Of a stretch of DNA of 64,000 nucleotides, positions 1-9,576 are shown piece by piece (position 1 is the stretch's first letter; the number at the start of each line of letters is the position of its first letter). Below the pieces are notes generated by a model, which was given only the letters and a program-made list of their open reading frames with translations, did no database searches and was not told where the DNA came from. The DNA is from Gammaproteobacteria bacterium. Its GTDB lineage: Bacteria; Pseudomonadota; Gammaproteobacteria; HK1. The DNA lies in NCBI GenBank assembly GCA_021773795.1, contig JAJFJT010000028.1:25204-89203 (forward strand). The letters run 5' to 3'. A program made the translations under genes and the position numbers.

Positions 1-635
1 CGGAAAGCACCGATGGCAAAACCATGGAGCCGGTCATGAGCCACGGCATTCAGTCCATGTCCATTGGTTATCTGGTGGATGACGACAGCCCCATGGTGTG
101 GCGCGGCCCCATGGTTACCCAGGCCCTGCAACAATTATTAAGGGAAACACGCTGGCGGGATTTGGATTATCTGGTCATCGACCTGCCACCGGGCACCGGG
201 GATATTCAGCTGACCCTGTCCCAGCGGGTACCGGTCAGCGGTGCCGTCATTGTCACCACGCCCCAGGATATCGCCCTCATCGATGCCCTCAAGGGGCTGC
301 GTATGTTCGAGAAGGTACAGGTGCCGGTACTGGGGCTGGTAGAGAACATGAGCACCCATGTCTGCGGCCAGTGTGGCCACGAAGAATCTATCTTCGGCCA
401 TGGCGGCGGCGCCCGCATGGCGGCAGACAACGGCGTAGAGCTCCTTGGCGAGCTGCCACTGGACATTCGTATTCGCGAAAATGTCGATAACGGCACCCCC
501 AGCGTGGTCGCCGAACCCGATTCACCCGTGGCTGCTGAGTTTCGCTCCATCGCCCGCCGGACCGCAGCCAAACTTTCACAACGGCAGCGCAGTTATGCCC
601 ATGCGTTCCCTAAAATCGTCGTCAGCAACGACTAG
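1..635 (+). CDS. mrp: Mrp/ApbC-family iron-sulfur carrier ATPase, 5' truncated
   Basis: The reading frame is open from the window edge, so the N-terminus with the Walker A loop lies outside. The visible part has the family core: a Walker-B-like segment DYLVIDLPPGTGD, the TTPQDIALIDALKG segment, and a CGQC pair that in this family binds a bridging [4Fe-4S] cluster between subunits. Mrp/ApbC proteins are cytoplasmic P-loop ATPases that hold and pass on Fe-S clusters. dcd follows after about 60 bp on the same strand. The identification is secure; only the 5' part is missing. It bears on the reduced isc locus 10 kb downstream. Confidence 0.93.
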   Translation, partial: ESTDGKTMEPVMSHGIQSMSIGYLVDDDSPMVWRGPMVTQALQQLLRETRWRDLDYLVIDLPPGTGDIQLTLSQRVPVSGAVIVTTPQDIALIDALKGLRMFEKVQVPVLGLVENMSTHVCGQCGHEESIFGHGGGARMAADNGVELLGELPLDIRIRENVDNGTPSVVAEPDSPVAAEFRSIARRTAAKLSQRQRSYAHAFPKIVVSND

Positions 636-693
636 CAAGAACCTCATGTGGAATTATGCAACGTGAGGTTTTCACCCTGGCTTAGAGACCTTT

Positions 694-1260
694 ATGAGCA
701 TCAAATCAGACAGATGGATACGCGAAACAGCGGAGAAACACGGCCTCATTGAACCCTTTGAGCCGGGTCAGGTTAGGGAGCAGAATAATGCCCGTGTGAT
801 CTCCTACGGCACCTCCAGCTATGGCTACGATGTACGCTGCGCCGACGAGTTCAAGATCTTCACCAACATTAACTCGGCGGTGGTGGACCCGAAAAATTTT
901 GATGCCAACAGCTTCGTCGATATCCAGTCCGACGTATGCATCATTCCCCCTAATTCCTTCGCGCTGGCCCGTACCGTGGAATACTTCCGCATCCCGCGCA
1001 ACATCCTTACCCTGTGCCTGGGAAAATCCACCTACGCGCGCTGCGGCATTATCGTCAACGTCACCCCGCTGGAACCTGAGTGGGAGGGGCACGTCACCCT
1101 CGAGTTTTCCAACACCTCACCGCTACCGGCCAAAATCTACGCCAATGAGGGTGTTGCCCAAGTACTGTTTTTTGAATCCGACGAGGCCTGTGAAACCTCC
1201 TATAAGGATCGTGGCGGCAAGTATCAGGGACAGCGGGGCGTGACCCTGCCCAAGGCCTGA
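694..1260 (+). CDS. dcd: dCTP deaminase
   Basis: The 188-residue protein matches the full length of the dCTP deaminase family (trimeric, cytoplasmic, dCTP to dUTP plus ammonia, feeding dUMP and thymidylate synthesis). Family segments are visible: [17 protein letters not shown] near the N-terminus, GKSTYARCG in the middle, the VTLEFSN segment that carries the catalytic glutamate (about residue 137), and the C-terminal GGKYQGQRG nucleotide-closing tail. The ATG at 694 gives the expected N-terminus. It follows mrp and precedes an RDD gene by 8 bp, so dcd and the RDD gene are probably cotranscribed. Confidence 0.96.
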   Translation: MSIKSDRWIRETAEKHGLIEPFEPGQVREQNNARVISYGTSSYGYDVRCADEFKIFTNINSAVVDPKNFDANSFVDIQSDVCIIPPNSFALARTVEYFRIPRNILTLCLGKSTYARCGIIVNVTPLEPEWEGHVTLEFSNTSPLPAKIYANEGVAQVLFFESDEACETSYKDRGGKYQGQRGVTLPKA

Positions 1261-1268
1261 AACCCACC

Positions 1269-1721
1269 GTGATCGACGGGGAAAACCTGCAGCGACCAGG
1301 GCCGATGCGCTATCTGGCGGCGATGCTCTACGACGCCCTGCTGCTCATCGCCATCCTCTTCTGCGCCACCGTCCCACTGCTTTTTATTACCGGTGGAACC
1401 GCCATTCGCACCGGCCATCCGGGCTACAACCTCTACCTCTTCAGTATCGCCTTCGTCTATTTCACCTGGTTCTGGACGCGCATAGGCCAAACCCCGGGGA
1501 TGCGCTGCTGGCGAGTACGGATTCAAAACAAAAATGATGCCCTGCCCGACTGGCGGCAAGCTGGCTACCGATTTCTAAGCGCCACCGTCGGACTAATTGC
1601 CGGCGGCCTTGGCTTTTTATGGGCCTTTATCGACAGCGAGCACCGCACCATCCACGATCGATGTTCGGACACGACCCTGATGCTGATGGAAAAACCGGAC
1701 TGCGGGAAGAAACAGGACTAA
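1269..1721 (+). CDS. RDD family membrane protein
   Basis: This 150-residue protein starts at a GTG 8 bp after dcd. It has the RDD-domain layout: an N-terminal Arg-rich stretch (RPGPMRYLAAMLYDALLL) leading into a first membrane helix, a second helix near residues 55-70, the GQTPGMRCWRVRI motif on the cytoplasmic side, and a third helix near 105-120. RDD proteins are small inner-membrane proteins of mostly unknown role, some implicated in ion exchange. Its stop codon overlaps the convergent lptG stop by four bases. Substrate and function cannot be read from the sequence. Confidence 0.85.
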   Translation: MIDGENLQRPGPMRYLAAMLYDALLLIAILFCATVPLLFITGGTAIRTGHPGYNLYLFSIAFVYFTWFWTRIGQTPGMRCWRVRIQNKNDALPDWRQAGYRFLSATVGLIAGGLGFLWAFIDSEHRTIHDRCSDTTLMLMEKPDCGKKQD

Positions 1722-2782
1722 CGGTTACTGCGCAACATCCATAGGCCCACACCAAGAAACAACAGGGTTGGCGTGAGGGTGCTGAAAAATGGGCTGAGGC
1801 CATAAACCACCCCCATCTGCACGGAAGTTTGATGTGCCGTGTGAAAGCCGATCCCCACCAGTGCGCCCACCAGCATGCGGGTTCCCATGGTAGCCGCCCC
1901 AAGCTGACCCAGCACCATGGCCACCCCAAGGAAGATCATCACTCCGGTGGCAAGCGGATAGACCAGCTTGCCCCAGAAGGCGACTTCATAACGCTCGGTG
2001 CTGAGATCGTTATCACGCAAGTAATTCAGGTAGCGATACAAACCAAAGGCAGAGAGACTCTCCGGCTTTACCGAAACCACCTCTGCCAGTTCCGGCACGA
2101 AGAGCGAATTCCAGGCGGCACTGGCTATCTTTTCCCCCTCAACCCGCTCATCACCGATGCGGCTTTGCAAAATATCCTCCAACAGCCACTTGCCATCCTG
2201 AAAACGCGCATGATCGGCCTTGGTCACCACCCGCAAACGATTGTCCTTATCGAATTCGTAGATATAGAGATCCGCCACCTCATCCCCGGAAAGCAGCCTG
2301 CGCACGTGGATGAAACTCCGGCCGTCCCGAATCCAGAAGCCGCTCTGGGTACGCAGGGCCATCTGCCCCGTGATCGCCAGCGAACGCTGCTGCTGGGCCA
2401 CTCGCTCACTCACCGGCGCCAATAACTCGCCAATGGCCAGTACCAGCAACATAATTAAAGCGGCAGCCTTGAGCACCGCCAGCAGCAAACGCCGTAACGA
2501 CACCCCCGAGGTGCGAATGACGGTCAACTCTCCGCTGGCAGCCAAACCACCCAGGCCCACGACACTGCCCACCATGGCCGCCAATGGAAACAAATCGAAG
2601 CTGCGCCGAGGCAAACGTAGCAACTGGTATTCCAGAGCCTGGCCCAAGCTGTATGTACCGCGCCCCACGGTGCCAAGATCGTCCACCAGGTCGATAAAGG
2701 TAAACAGGCCCACCAGCACCAGTAGTACCAGCAAGCTACTACTGAGTACCTGCTTGCCTATGTAGCGGTCCAGAATTTTCAC
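1718..2782 (-). CDS. lptG: LPS export ABC transporter permease LptG
   Basis: The 354-residue protein has the YjgP/YjgQ permease plan: membrane helices at the N-terminus (starting MKILDRYIGKQVL), a central periplasmic beta-jellyroll region (roughly residues 130-260), and three C-terminal helices. LptG and LptF form the inner-membrane part of the LptB2FG complex, which extracts lipopolysaccharide and feeds it to the LptC-A-D bridge. The start codon overlaps the lptF stop by four bases (ATGA), so the two are translationally coupled in the usual lptF-lptG order. The 354-360 residue length is typical. Confidence 0.95.
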   Translation of the reverse strand: MKILDRYIGKQVLSSSLLVLLVLVGLFTFIDLVDDLGTVGRGTYSLGQALEYQLLRLPRRSFDLFPLAAMVGSVVGLGGLAASGELTVIRTSGVSLRRLLLAVLKAAALIMLLVLAIGELLAPVSERVAQQQRSLAITGQMALRTQSGFWIRDGRSFIHVRRLLSGDEVADLYIYEFDKDNRLRVVTKADHARFQDGKWLLEDILQSRIGDERVEGEKIASAAWNSLFVPELAEVVSVKPESLSAFGLYRYLNYLRDNDLSTERYEVAFWGKLVYPLATGVMIFLGVAMVLGQLGAATMGTRMLVGALVGIGFHTAHQTSVQMGVVYGLSPFFSTLTPTLLFLGVGLWMLRSNR

Positions 2783-3912
2783 GCAGCATCCTCACTGCGA
2801 GGCGTACGCCGCCAGCGCCGGCAGAGGGCCGCCCAGTACCACTGTCCCGAACGGTGATAGAACAACAGGCCAAAACTCACCAGCGCGAAACCGATGTGCA
2901 CCCAGCCAAGCCCTACGGTAGTGCCGATCTCTCCCCGCTCCACCAGACTACGGGCAACGCCCAGCAGGTTGGTGTAACCAAAGTACACCACCACTGCGGT
3001 AAAAAAGCGGGCATATTTCCCCTGCCGTGGTGCGCTTTGTGATAGCGGCACTGCCAGCACGGCGAGGATGATGACGGAAAGCGGCAGCGAGAACCGCCAC
3101 TGCAACTCGGCGAGATGCGCCGGGTTATCGCTTTTAGTCAGCTCGGCATTGCTCCAGGCCGTGATTTTGCGATGGCCGCTACCAACGGCCCCTTCCTCAA
3201 TGCGCAAACCGTGGGTGCGAAAGCGGGTAATCACATAGTCCGCCCCCCCGGGCTCACCACCATAGCGGTAACCATCCTCCATGATCATAAAGCGATCGCC
3301 ATTTTCCACCACTTGCTGAGAGGCGCGCTGAGCGTAGAGCACATCCATGCGCTCGCCCCCGTCAGTATCCCGGGCCTGGGCAAACACCCCCTCCATCCTT
3401 GCCTCCTGCAAGCGCACCCGCTCCACATAGAGCACCTGTTCACCATCGGAAAACTCGGTAAAGCGCCCCGCTTGGATACCGCCGAGACTGGGTGAATCCT
3501 TTGCCTGCAGGTAGATTTCTTGCACCGTACTACGGGCGAGTGGTGAAAGATAAAGGGTCAATACGGCGACGGGTACTGCGAAGAGTATCCCCAGCACCCC
3601 CACCACACGAACCAAGCGCATCATGCCGAGACCGCCAGCACGGATGGCGGTAATCTCCGAGTCCCGGTGCAAACGTCCGAGGGCCAGAATAACCGCCAGA
3701 AAGAAAATCAGGGGTAGCAAAAATCCCAGGCTGCCCACCAGCTTGAGCCCCAGCAGTTGTGGCACCAGATCACTGGAGATCCGCCCCACCGCCGCTTCAG
3801 CCAGAATACGCACCAAACGATGGCTGACAAAGATGAGAATCAGCACGCTGCCCACCGCCGCCAGGGTGTAGGCCACTTCACGAAATAGATAACGGCTAAT
3901 AATTTTGTACAT
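2779..3912 (-). CDS. lptF: LPS export ABC transporter permease LptF
   Basis: The 377-residue paralogue of LptG has the same six-helix plus periplasmic jellyroll layout. Its N-terminus MYKIISRYLFREV is typical of LptF, followed by a helix and the conserved cytoplasmic ALGRLHRDSEITAIRAGG loop that contacts LptB. It is the first gene of the lptFG pair and is divergent from pepA, the same arrangement as in E. coli. The C-terminus is short and basic. A PE hairpin copy starts only a few bases upstream of the start codon, so it lies in the 5' leader or promoter region of lptF. Confidence 0.95.
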   Translation of the reverse strand: MYKIISRYLFREVAYTLAAVGSVLILIFVSHRLVRILAEAAVGRISSDLVPQLLGLKLVGSLGFLLPLIFFLAVILALGRLHRDSEITAIRAGGLGMMRLVRVVGVLGILFAVPVAVLTLYLSPLARSTVQEIYLQAKDSPSLGGIQAGRFTEFSDGEQVLYVERVRLQEARMEGVFAQARDTDGGERMDVLYAQRASQQVVENGDRFMIMEDGYRYGGEPGGADYVITRFRTHGLRIEEGAVGSGHRKITAWSNAELTKSDNPAHLAELQWRFSLPLSVIILAVLAVPLSQSAPRQGKYARFFTAVVVYFGYTNLLGVARSLVERGEIGTTVGLGWVHIGFALVSFGLLFYHRSGQWYWAALCRRWRRTPRSEDAA

Positions 3913-3917
3913 GGATT

Positions 3918-3970
3918 TTATCCACGGATGGATTTACGTCGCGAAGCACATGGATGTGCGAGAGCGACGA
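3918..3970 (+). repeat. PE palindromic element, copy a (lptF-pepA divergent region)
   Basis: This is the best-formed copy of the dispersed element. It can fold into two stacked stems: outer CGTCGC with GCGACG (6 bp) and inner GCACAT with ATGTGC (6 bp), separated by GAA and GAGA. A leader resembling GGATGGATTTA precedes the stems, as in other copies. It lies between the divergent lptF and pepA starts. A second, shorter trace (ATATGTCGCGAGAGC) follows immediately. Confidence 0.8.
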
Positions 3971-4133
3971 ATGCCATATGTCGCGAGAGCAGTACCCGCT
4001 TGGCGGCTCCTGTGTGATAGGTTGCTTTGGCGCTTTGCTTGGCAGCCCTTGTACAAGGGAATACACTCTGGCGCGGCGGCGATATTGTAACAGCATGGCG
4101 TCTGGTCCCCCCGATTAACCCCAGGATTTAAAG

Positions 4134-5732
4134 ATGGAATTTAGCGTTAAAAGCCGCTCCGCAGCGGCACCGCGTACTGCTTGTTTGGTACTTGGCGTGT
4201 ATGAAAACGGCAAGCTACCCGCCACCACCGCCGCCATTGATCGCACGACGGATGGTTATCTCAGCAAGATCATCAAAGGCGGCGACCTGGAGGGCCAACC
4301 CGGCCAAAGCCTCTTGCTGCACGCGGTGCCCGGCATCCCCTGTCAGCGCCTGTTGCTGGTGGGTGCGGGTCCAGAGGGCACGCTTAATGATCGGGCCTAC
4401 GGAAAACTGCTGGGCTGTACCTTTAGCACGCTGGCGAGTAGCGGCACCCGGGAGGCCATGTTTCAGCTCGCCGAACTTGAGGTTGAGGGGCGTGACACCG
4501 CATGGAAGTTAAGCCAGACGATTGCTGTCGGCCAGCAAAGTCTGTATCGATTTGATCGCCTCAAAACCGCTCTCGCACGCCCTGTGCTTCGCGGGGTAAG
4601 TCCATCCCTGGAAAAAAGTCGTGCGCCAAAGCGGCCCGCTCTTCGCCGTGTGTGTTTGCTGGTGGAACGCAAGGAACTGGCCAAGGCAAAGAAAACCCTT
4701 GCGCAGGCAGCAGCCACTGCCCATGGCGTGGACCTTGCCCAGGATCTTGCCAACCTGCCGGCCAATATCTGCACCCCGAACTATCTACTCAAGGAAGCCC
4801 GGAAAATTGCCCGTGGTCATAAGTCGGTAACAGTCCGTGCGCTGAATGAAGCCGCCATGAAAAAGCTGGGGATGGGCGCGCTGCTGTCTGTAGCCCAGGG
4901 CAGCCGAACCCCCCCACAGCTCATCATTATTCAATATAAGGGCGCAGCTGCCCGCCAAAAACCCGTGGCCCTGATAGGCAAGGGCGTCACCTTTGACTCC
5001 GGCGGAATTTCCCTCAAGCCGGGTGCCGCCATGGATGAAATGAAGTTTGATATGTGCGGTGCAGCGACGGTACTGGGCACCATGGCCGCAGTAGCCGAAA
5101 TGAAACTGCCGCTCAATCTGGTGGCCCTCATCCCGGCCACAGAAAACCTGCCGGATGGTAATGCCAGCAAGCCCGGCGATGTGGTCACTACCCTTTCCGG
5201 CCAGACCGTGGAAATTCTTAATACGGATGCCGAGGGCCGTCTGATCCTGTGCGATACGCTGAGCTATGCTGCACGCTTCAAACCAGAGCTAATGATTGAC
5301 GTAGCCACCCTGACCGGTGCCTGCATGGTGGCCTTGGGCGGGCATCCATCAGGACTATTTAGCAATCACCCGCCGCTCGCCGCAGCGCTGTTAAAGGCGG
5401 GCACCTACAGCCAGGATCGAGCCTGGGAATTACCCCTGTGGGATGAATACCAGGATCAGCTAAAGAGTAATTTTGCAGACATGGCGAATATCGGCGGTCG
5501 CCATGGTGGTGCCATTACCGCCGCTGCCTTTCTCTCGCGTTTTGCTACCCACACCCATTGGGCACATCTGGATATTGCCGGTACTGCCTGGAAATCAGGT
5601 GCCAAAAAAGGCGCCACCGGGCGCCCGGTACCACTGTTGACGCGCTTTTTACTGGAGCACTGTGGAGTTTTGGCCAGGGATGGCCTTATGTCGCGAAGCA
5701 CAGGACGTGCGAGAGGAACGCTTGGCCAGTGA
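4134..5732 (+). CDS. pepA: Leucyl aminopeptidase PepA (M17) with two repeat-derived segments
   Basis: Cytosolic hexameric Mn/Zn aminopeptidase of the M17 family, also a DNA-binding accessory protein in some species. The catalytic domain is complete: KGVTFDSGGISLKPG holds the metal- and substrate-binding Lys and Asp, NTDAEGRL the second metal ligands and catalytic Arg, and ADMANIGGRHGGAITA follows. At 532 residues it is about 30 longer than E. coli PepA (503). The excess maps to two places: about 15 extra residues in the linker between the N-terminal and catalytic domains (around residues 145-165), encoded by a PE copy in reverse orientation, and about 15 extra residues at the C-terminus, encoded by another PE copy. 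It is divergent from lptF and upstream of holC-valS, as in E. coli. Confidence 0.96.
   Translation: MEFSVKSRSAAAPRTACLVLGVYENGKLPATTAAIDRTTDGYLSKIIKGGDLEGQPGQSLLLHAVPGIPCQRLLLVGAGPEGTLNDRAYGKLLGCTFSTLASSGTREAMFQLAELEVEGRDTAWKLSQTIAVGQQSLYRFDRLKTALARPVLRGVSPSLEKSRAPKRPALRRVCLLVERKELAKAKKTLAQAAATAHGVDLAQDLANLPANICTPNYLLKEARKIARGHKSVTVRALNEAAMKKLGMGALLSVAQGSRTPPQLIIIQYKGAAARQKPVALIGKGVTFDSGGISLKPGAAMDEMKFDMCGAATVLGTMAAVAEMKLPLNLVALIPATENLPDGNASKPGDVVTTLSGQTVEILNTDAEGRLILCDTLSYAARFKPELMIDVATLTGACMVALGGHPSGLFSNHPPLAAALLKAGTYSQDRAWELPLWDEYQDQLKSNFADMANIGGRHGGAITAAAFLSRFATHTHWAHLDIAGTAWKSGAKKGATGRPVPLLTRFLLEHCGVLARDGLMSRSTGRARGTLGQ
4568..4613 (-). repeat. PE palindromic element, copy b (in-frame inside pepA)
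   Basis: This is the reverse complement of the dispersed hairpin. It lies inside pepA without breaking the frame and encodes ALARPVLRGVSPSLEK. The outer stem here is CCGC/GCGG where copies a and f have TCGC/GCGA, a paired T-A to C-G change. The inner stem is GCAC/GTGC. The host segment is the variable interdomain linker, where an insert is likely to be tolerated. Confidence 0.8.
5671..5720 (+). repeat. PE palindromic element, copy c (pepA C-terminus)
   Basis: The forward copy begins CCAGGGATGGCCTTATGTCG and keeps the inner GCAC/GTGC stem; the outer stem is partly lost. It is read in pepA frame as ARDGLMSRSTGRARGT and replaces or extends the native C-terminus. Copy d follows in opposite orientation about 35 bp downstream, so the pair forms a larger inverted repeat between pepA and holC. 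Confidence 0.8.
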
Positions 5733-5755
5733 CTGCTCTCCGGCGTCCTTGCACT

Positions 5756-5803
5756 CTTCGCTCCCGCACGTCCTTGCGCTTTGCGACATAAGTGCATCCA
5801 TGC
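5756..5803 (-). repeat. PE palindromic element, copy d (holC leader)
   Basis: The reverse-oriented copy ends at the holC start. The outer stem TCGC/GCGA is kept and the inner stem shows a G-U type pair (GCGC with GTGC). With copy c it makes an inverted pair that may act as a terminator or RNA-stability structure between pepA and holC. Confidence 0.7.
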
Positions 5804-5808
5804 ACAAA

Positions 5809-6228
5809 ATGACCCAAGTCGATTTCTATATTCTTGAAAGCACCCAGGACGATGTCTCCCGCCTCGCTTGCCGACTGACGGAGAAAGCGTGGAAAGAAGG
5901 CAATAGAATCTTTATCCACACCAGTTCAGAGGCCGCGGCAGCCGCGCTCGACAAACTGCTCTGGACCTTTCGCCAGGGCAGCTTCATTCCCCATGCCCTG
6001 GCATCAGAGGTGGATGACACAGTTTCAATTTCCATTGGTCAGGGTGAAGCGCCCACGCAGCCTGCCGAGGTACTGATCAACTGTGGCGATAACATTCCAG
6101 CCTTTTTCAACCACTTCGATCGGGTGCTGGAAGCCGTAGCTGGAGACGATGACAGCCTGCAAGCAGGCCGGGCACGGTACCGCGACTATCAGACCCGGGA
6201 AATCACCCCGATTATTCACAAGATCTAA
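5809..6228 (+). CDS. holC: DNA polymerase III chi subunit HolC
   Basis: From the ATG at 5809 the protein has 139 residues (MTQVDFYILESTQDD), near the length of E. coli chi (147). It shows the family start VDFYIL, the RLACRLTEKAWKEGNRIFIHT segment, LWTFRQGSFIPH, and the closing RYRDYQTREI. Chi links the clamp-loader complex to SSB. An in-frame ATG at 5800 would add MHK; that triplet sits in the edge of PE copy d, so 5809 is preferred. Position between pepA and valS is the conserved one. Confidence 0.93.
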   Translation: MTQVDFYILESTQDDVSRLACRLTEKAWKEGNRIFIHTSSEAAAAALDKLLWTFRQGSFIPHALASEVDDTVSISIGQGEAPTQPAEVLINCGDNIPAFFNHFDRVLEAVAGDDDSLQAGRARYRDYQTREITPIIHKI

Positions 6229-6236
6229 CTCCGACC

Positions 6237-6752
6237 ATGCACAAAGAACCCAAGCCACCTGCCGACGACGGAATTACCGAAAACGGTGATGAATCACTTC
6301 ACCAGGCCATTGATGCCCTGGAGGGTATGCTGGACGGATCATCGGCCTCTTCCGAGCAAGAAACGGAGGATTTTTTCCCGGAAGCCGGTGATGAAGGTGA
6401 GCGCGAATTGCCTCTGCTTCAGGACATCGTTATGCCCGGTCATCCCGGTGTGGATAAACGTGACGACGGATGGAATGCCTACCGTGGCGGCCCCGAGGTG
6501 GAAGAGATTCGTAAACGTGTGCGCCAGCGACTAGCCAGTGAGATCGAGGTCATCGTCCAGTGTGGCTTTGAATCGGCCCTGCAGGACATCAGCAAGGAAA
6601 TCCTGGCACGCCTGGAACAACACCTCGATATCGTCCTGCCGGAAATTCTCGACGAAATTTTGCCCAGGGATGGGCTTATGCAGCAAAGCTCAGGGATGAG
6701 TGAGAGCGACGCTTTGCCTCCTGATAGCACAAAGACTCCAGATAATGGATAA
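6237..6752 (+). CDS. Hypothetical protein between holC and valS, repeat-derived C-terminus
   Basis: The 171-residue acidic protein starts 8 bp after holC, and its stop overlaps the valS start, so it is translationally coupled in the operon. The N-terminal half is Glu/Asp-rich and likely disordered. Residues about 85-145 ([20 protein letters not shown] onward) look alpha-helical and amphipathic. No catalytic motif or named family is recognised. The last 30 or so residues (from [11 protein letters not shown]) are encoded by PE copy e, in the same frame as the PE-derived tail of PepA. It may be a small scaffold or accessory protein; no function is assigned. Confidence 0.75.
   Translation: MHKEPKPPADDGITENGDESLHQAIDALEGMLDGSSASSEQETEDFFPEAGDEGERELPLLQDIVMPGHPGVDKRDDGWNAYRGGPEVEEIRKRVRQRLASEIEVIVQCGFESALQDISKEILARLEQHLDIVLPEILDEILPRDGLMQQSSGMSESDALPPDSTKTPDNG
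6659..6711 (+). repeat. PE palindromic element, copy e (degenerate, C-terminus of hypothetical gene)
   Basis: Aligned with copy a, the leader CCAGGGATGGGCTTATG is conserved and the trailing GAGAGCGAC is kept. The inner stem has become GCTCA with TGAGT. Relative to GCACA/TGTGC this is a paired A-T to T-A change at the third stem position plus a G-U type pair at the first, so the stem persists although the bases differ. Confidence 0.6.
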
Positions 6753-9558
6753 GACCTACACTCCTGAAAAGATCGAAAGCAAGTGGTACCAAAGCTGGGA
6801 GCAGCAGGGTTGGTTTGAGCCCAAGGGCAAGGGTGCGCCCTATTGCATCATGATCCCGCCTCCCAATGTCACGGGCAGCCTGCACATGGGGCATGGCTTT
6901 AACAACACGGTTATGGACGCCCTGATCCGCTACCAGCGCATGAATGGCCGGCCGACTTTGTGGCAGCCAGGCGCCGACCATGCCGGTATCGCCACCCAGA
7001 TGGTGGTAGAGCGGCAGCTCAATGCAGAGGGCAAGACCCGTCATGATCTCGGCCGGAATGCCTTTATCGACCGTATCTGGGCATGGCGCGAGGAGTCCGG
7101 CGGCAATATCACTCGCCAGTTGCGCCGCCTGGGATCATCCCTGGACTGGGCCAACGAGCGCTTCACCATGGACGAGGGCCTGTCCGATGCGGTCAGAGAA
7201 GTCTTCGTGCGTTTGTACGAAGAGGGCCTCATTTACCGCGGCAAGCGGCTGGTGAACTGGGACCCAAAACTACACACCGCGGTCTCGGACCTGGAAGTGA
7301 TCTCCGAGGAAGAAAGCGGCCACATGTGGCACATCCACTACCCGCTGAGCAACGGCCAGGGCCGGCTCACGGTGTCCACCACCCGCCCGGAAACCATGCT
7401 TGGAGACTGCGCGCTGGCAGTGAATCCGGAAGATGAACGCTATCGGCACCTGATTGGGGAACTGGTAGAACTACCACTCACTGGCCGGCTCATCCCCATC
7501 GTTGCCGATGAGCACGCGGATCCGGAATTTGGCACCGGTTGCGTCAAGATTACCCCGGCTCACGACTTCAACGACTACACCGTGTGGCAGCGCCATCGGG
7601 ATGAGACGCCCATCGCCTCCCAGCCCCACGGCGGACTGATCAATATCCTCACCGTGGACGCGGCCATCCGCGACAATGAAACCGACGAAGACCAGCTCAT
7701 CCCCACGGCCTATATCGGCATGGAGCGCTTTGTCGCCCGCAAGCAAATCGTTGCCGACCTAGAGGCCCAAGGGCTCCTGGAGAAAGTGGTAGACCACCGC
7801 TTGCCAGTGCCCCGGGGCGACCGCTCCGGCGTGGTCATCGAGCCCTTCCTCACCGACCAGTGGTACGTGAAGGTCGGCCCCTTGGCAAAACCCGCCATCA
7901 AGGCGGTGGAAGACGGACGTATTCGCTTCGTACCCGACAACTGGAAAAATACCTACTTCGACTGGATGCACAATATCCAGGACTGGTGCATCAGCCGCCA
8001 GATTTGGTGGGGCCACCGTATCCCCGCCTGGTATGACGCTGAGGGCAATATCTACGTAGGCCGCAACGAGCAGGAAGTCCGCGATCGGCACGAACTGTCC
8101 GCCGACTATCCCCTGCAACAGGACGAGGATGTGCTCGACACCTGGTTCAGCTCCGCGCTGTGGCCCTTCTCGACTCTTGGCTGGCCCGCACAAACCGAAC
8201 GGCTCGAGCAATTCTATCCGGGCAACGTACTGGTCACCGGTTTCGACATCATCTTTTTCTGGGTCGCCCGCATGATCATGATGGGCATGAAGTTCATGGA
8301 CGGCCAGGTGCCCTTCCACGAGGTCTATATCCACGGACTGGTGCGCGATGCCGATGGCAACAAGATGTCCAAATCCAAGGGCAATGTGCTCGATCCCCTG
8401 GACCTCATCGACGGCATCGATCTCGAAAGCTTGGTGCAAAAACGCACCACCGGCCTGATGCAGCCGGAACTGGCACCGAGCATCGAAAAATCCACCCGCC
8501 AGCACTTCCCCGATGGCATCTCCGCCTTTGGCACCGATGCCTTACGCTTTACCTTCTGCTCACTGGCCACCACCGGCCGTGACATCCGGTTTGATCTGGG
8601 CCGCATCGAAGGCTACCGGAACTTCTGCAATAAACTCTGGAACGCTGCCCGCTTCGTGCTCATGAATACCGAAGGCAAAGGGTCGCTCTCGCTTGAACCG
8701 GAGCTTGAGCTGGGCATTACCGATCGCTGGATCCTTTCCCTGCAGCAATGCCTCATTAGCCAGGTACGCGAGTCCATCAACGATTATCGCTTTGATCAGG
8801 CCGCCCAGGCCATCTACGAATTCACCTGGAACGAATACTGCGACTGGTATCTGGAGCTGTGTAAACCGCGACTGTTATCCGGAGATGAGAAAAGCGCGCG
8901 GGTGGTACGCCATACCCTGATCCAGGTACTGGAATCCCTGCTACGCCTAGCCCATCCGCTAATCCCCTTTATCACCGAAGAGATCTGGCAGCGGGTTGCA
9001 CCGCTGGCGGACCGAGCTGCCCCCACCATCATGCGTCAACCCTATCCCCAAGCCGACGAGCAATTAATCGATGCCGCAGCAGAAGCAGAAACCGAGTGGC
9101 TCAAGGGCTTCATCCTCGGTATCCGCCAGGTGCGGGGAGAAATGGATATCCCCCCGGCCCGTCGCGTGCCGGTGTTGCTGAATCAGGGAACGACCCTCGA
9201 TCGAGAACGGGTTAAAGCGCATGGGGAAAGCCTCCTCAGCCTGGCCCGTCTGGAAAGCATCACTTGGCTCGCGGAGGGCGTCGAGGCCCCGGAATCAGCC
9301 ACGGTGCTTTTGGGTGAATTAAAAATTCTCATCCCACTGGCGGATCTGATCGACAAGGCCGCTGAGACCCAGCGTCTGACACGGGATATTGAAAAACACA
9401 GCATTGAGCTCAAACGCAGCGAGGGCAAGCTGGCCAATCCCAACTTCGTGGAACGCGCGCCCGTTGCGGTGGTGGAGCAAGAACGGGGACGGGTAGCGAA
9501 ACTCACCACAACGATTGCCGAGCTGCAACAGCAGCTGGCACAGCTCGCCCGACTCTAG
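6745..9558 (+). CDS. valS: Valyl-tRNA synthetase
   Basis: Class I aminoacyl-tRNA synthetase charging tRNA-Val in the cytoplasm. The start is the ATG at 6745 ([15 protein letters not shown]), which overlaps the upstream stop and gives a 937-residue protein, near the 951 of E. coli. The HIGH box is [14 protein letters not shown] near residue 45, the editing (CP1) domain with [11 protein letters not shown] follows, and [12 protein letters not shown] lies near residue 540. The anticodon-binding domain and the C-terminal coiled-coil arm (about 865-937, [15 protein letters not shown]) are intact. Confidence 0.97.
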   Translation: MDKTYTPEKIESKWYQSWEQQGWFEPKGKGAPYCIMIPPPNVTGSLHMGHGFNNTVMDALIRYQRMNGRPTLWQPGADHAGIATQMVVERQLNAEGKTRHDLGRNAFIDRIWAWREESGGNITRQLRRLGSSLDWANERFTMDEGLSDAVREVFVRLYEEGLIYRGKRLVNWDPKLHTAVSDLEVISEEESGHMWHIHYPLSNGQGRLTVSTTRPETMLGDCALAVNPEDERYRHLIGELVELPLTGRLIPIVADEHADPEFGTGCVKITPAHDFNDYTVWQRHRDETPIASQPHGGLINILTVDAAIRDNETDEDQLIPTAYIGMERFVARKQIVADLEAQGLLEKVVDHRLPVPRGDRSGVVIEPFLTDQWYVKVGPLAKPAIKAVEDGRIRFVPDNWKNTYFDWMHNIQDWCISRQIWWGHRIPAWYDAEGNIYVGRNEQEVRDRHELSADYPLQQDEDVLDTWFSSALWPFSTLGWPAQTERLEQFYPGNVLVTGFDIIFFWVARMIMMGMKFMDGQVPFHEVYIHGLVRDADGNKMSKSKGNVLDPLDLIDGIDLESLVQKRTTGLMQPELAPSIEKSTRQHFPDGISAFGTDALRFTFCSLATTGRDIRFDLGRIEGYRNFCNKLWNAARFVLMNTEGKGSLSLEPELELGITDRWILSLQQCLISQVRESINDYRFDQAAQAIYEFTWNEYCDWYLELCKPRLLSGDEKSARVVRHTLIQVLESLLRLAHPLIPFITEEIWQRVAPLADRAAPTIMRQPYPQADEQLIDAAAEAETEWLKGFILGIRQVRGEMDIPPARRVPVLLNQGTTLDRERVKAHGESLLSLARLESITWLAEGVEAPESATVLLGELKILIPLADLIDKAAETQRLTRDIEKHSIELKRSEGKLANPNFVERAPVAVVEQERGRVAKLTTTIAELQQQLAQLARL

Positions 9559-9576
9559 CAAACTACATTCCAATAT

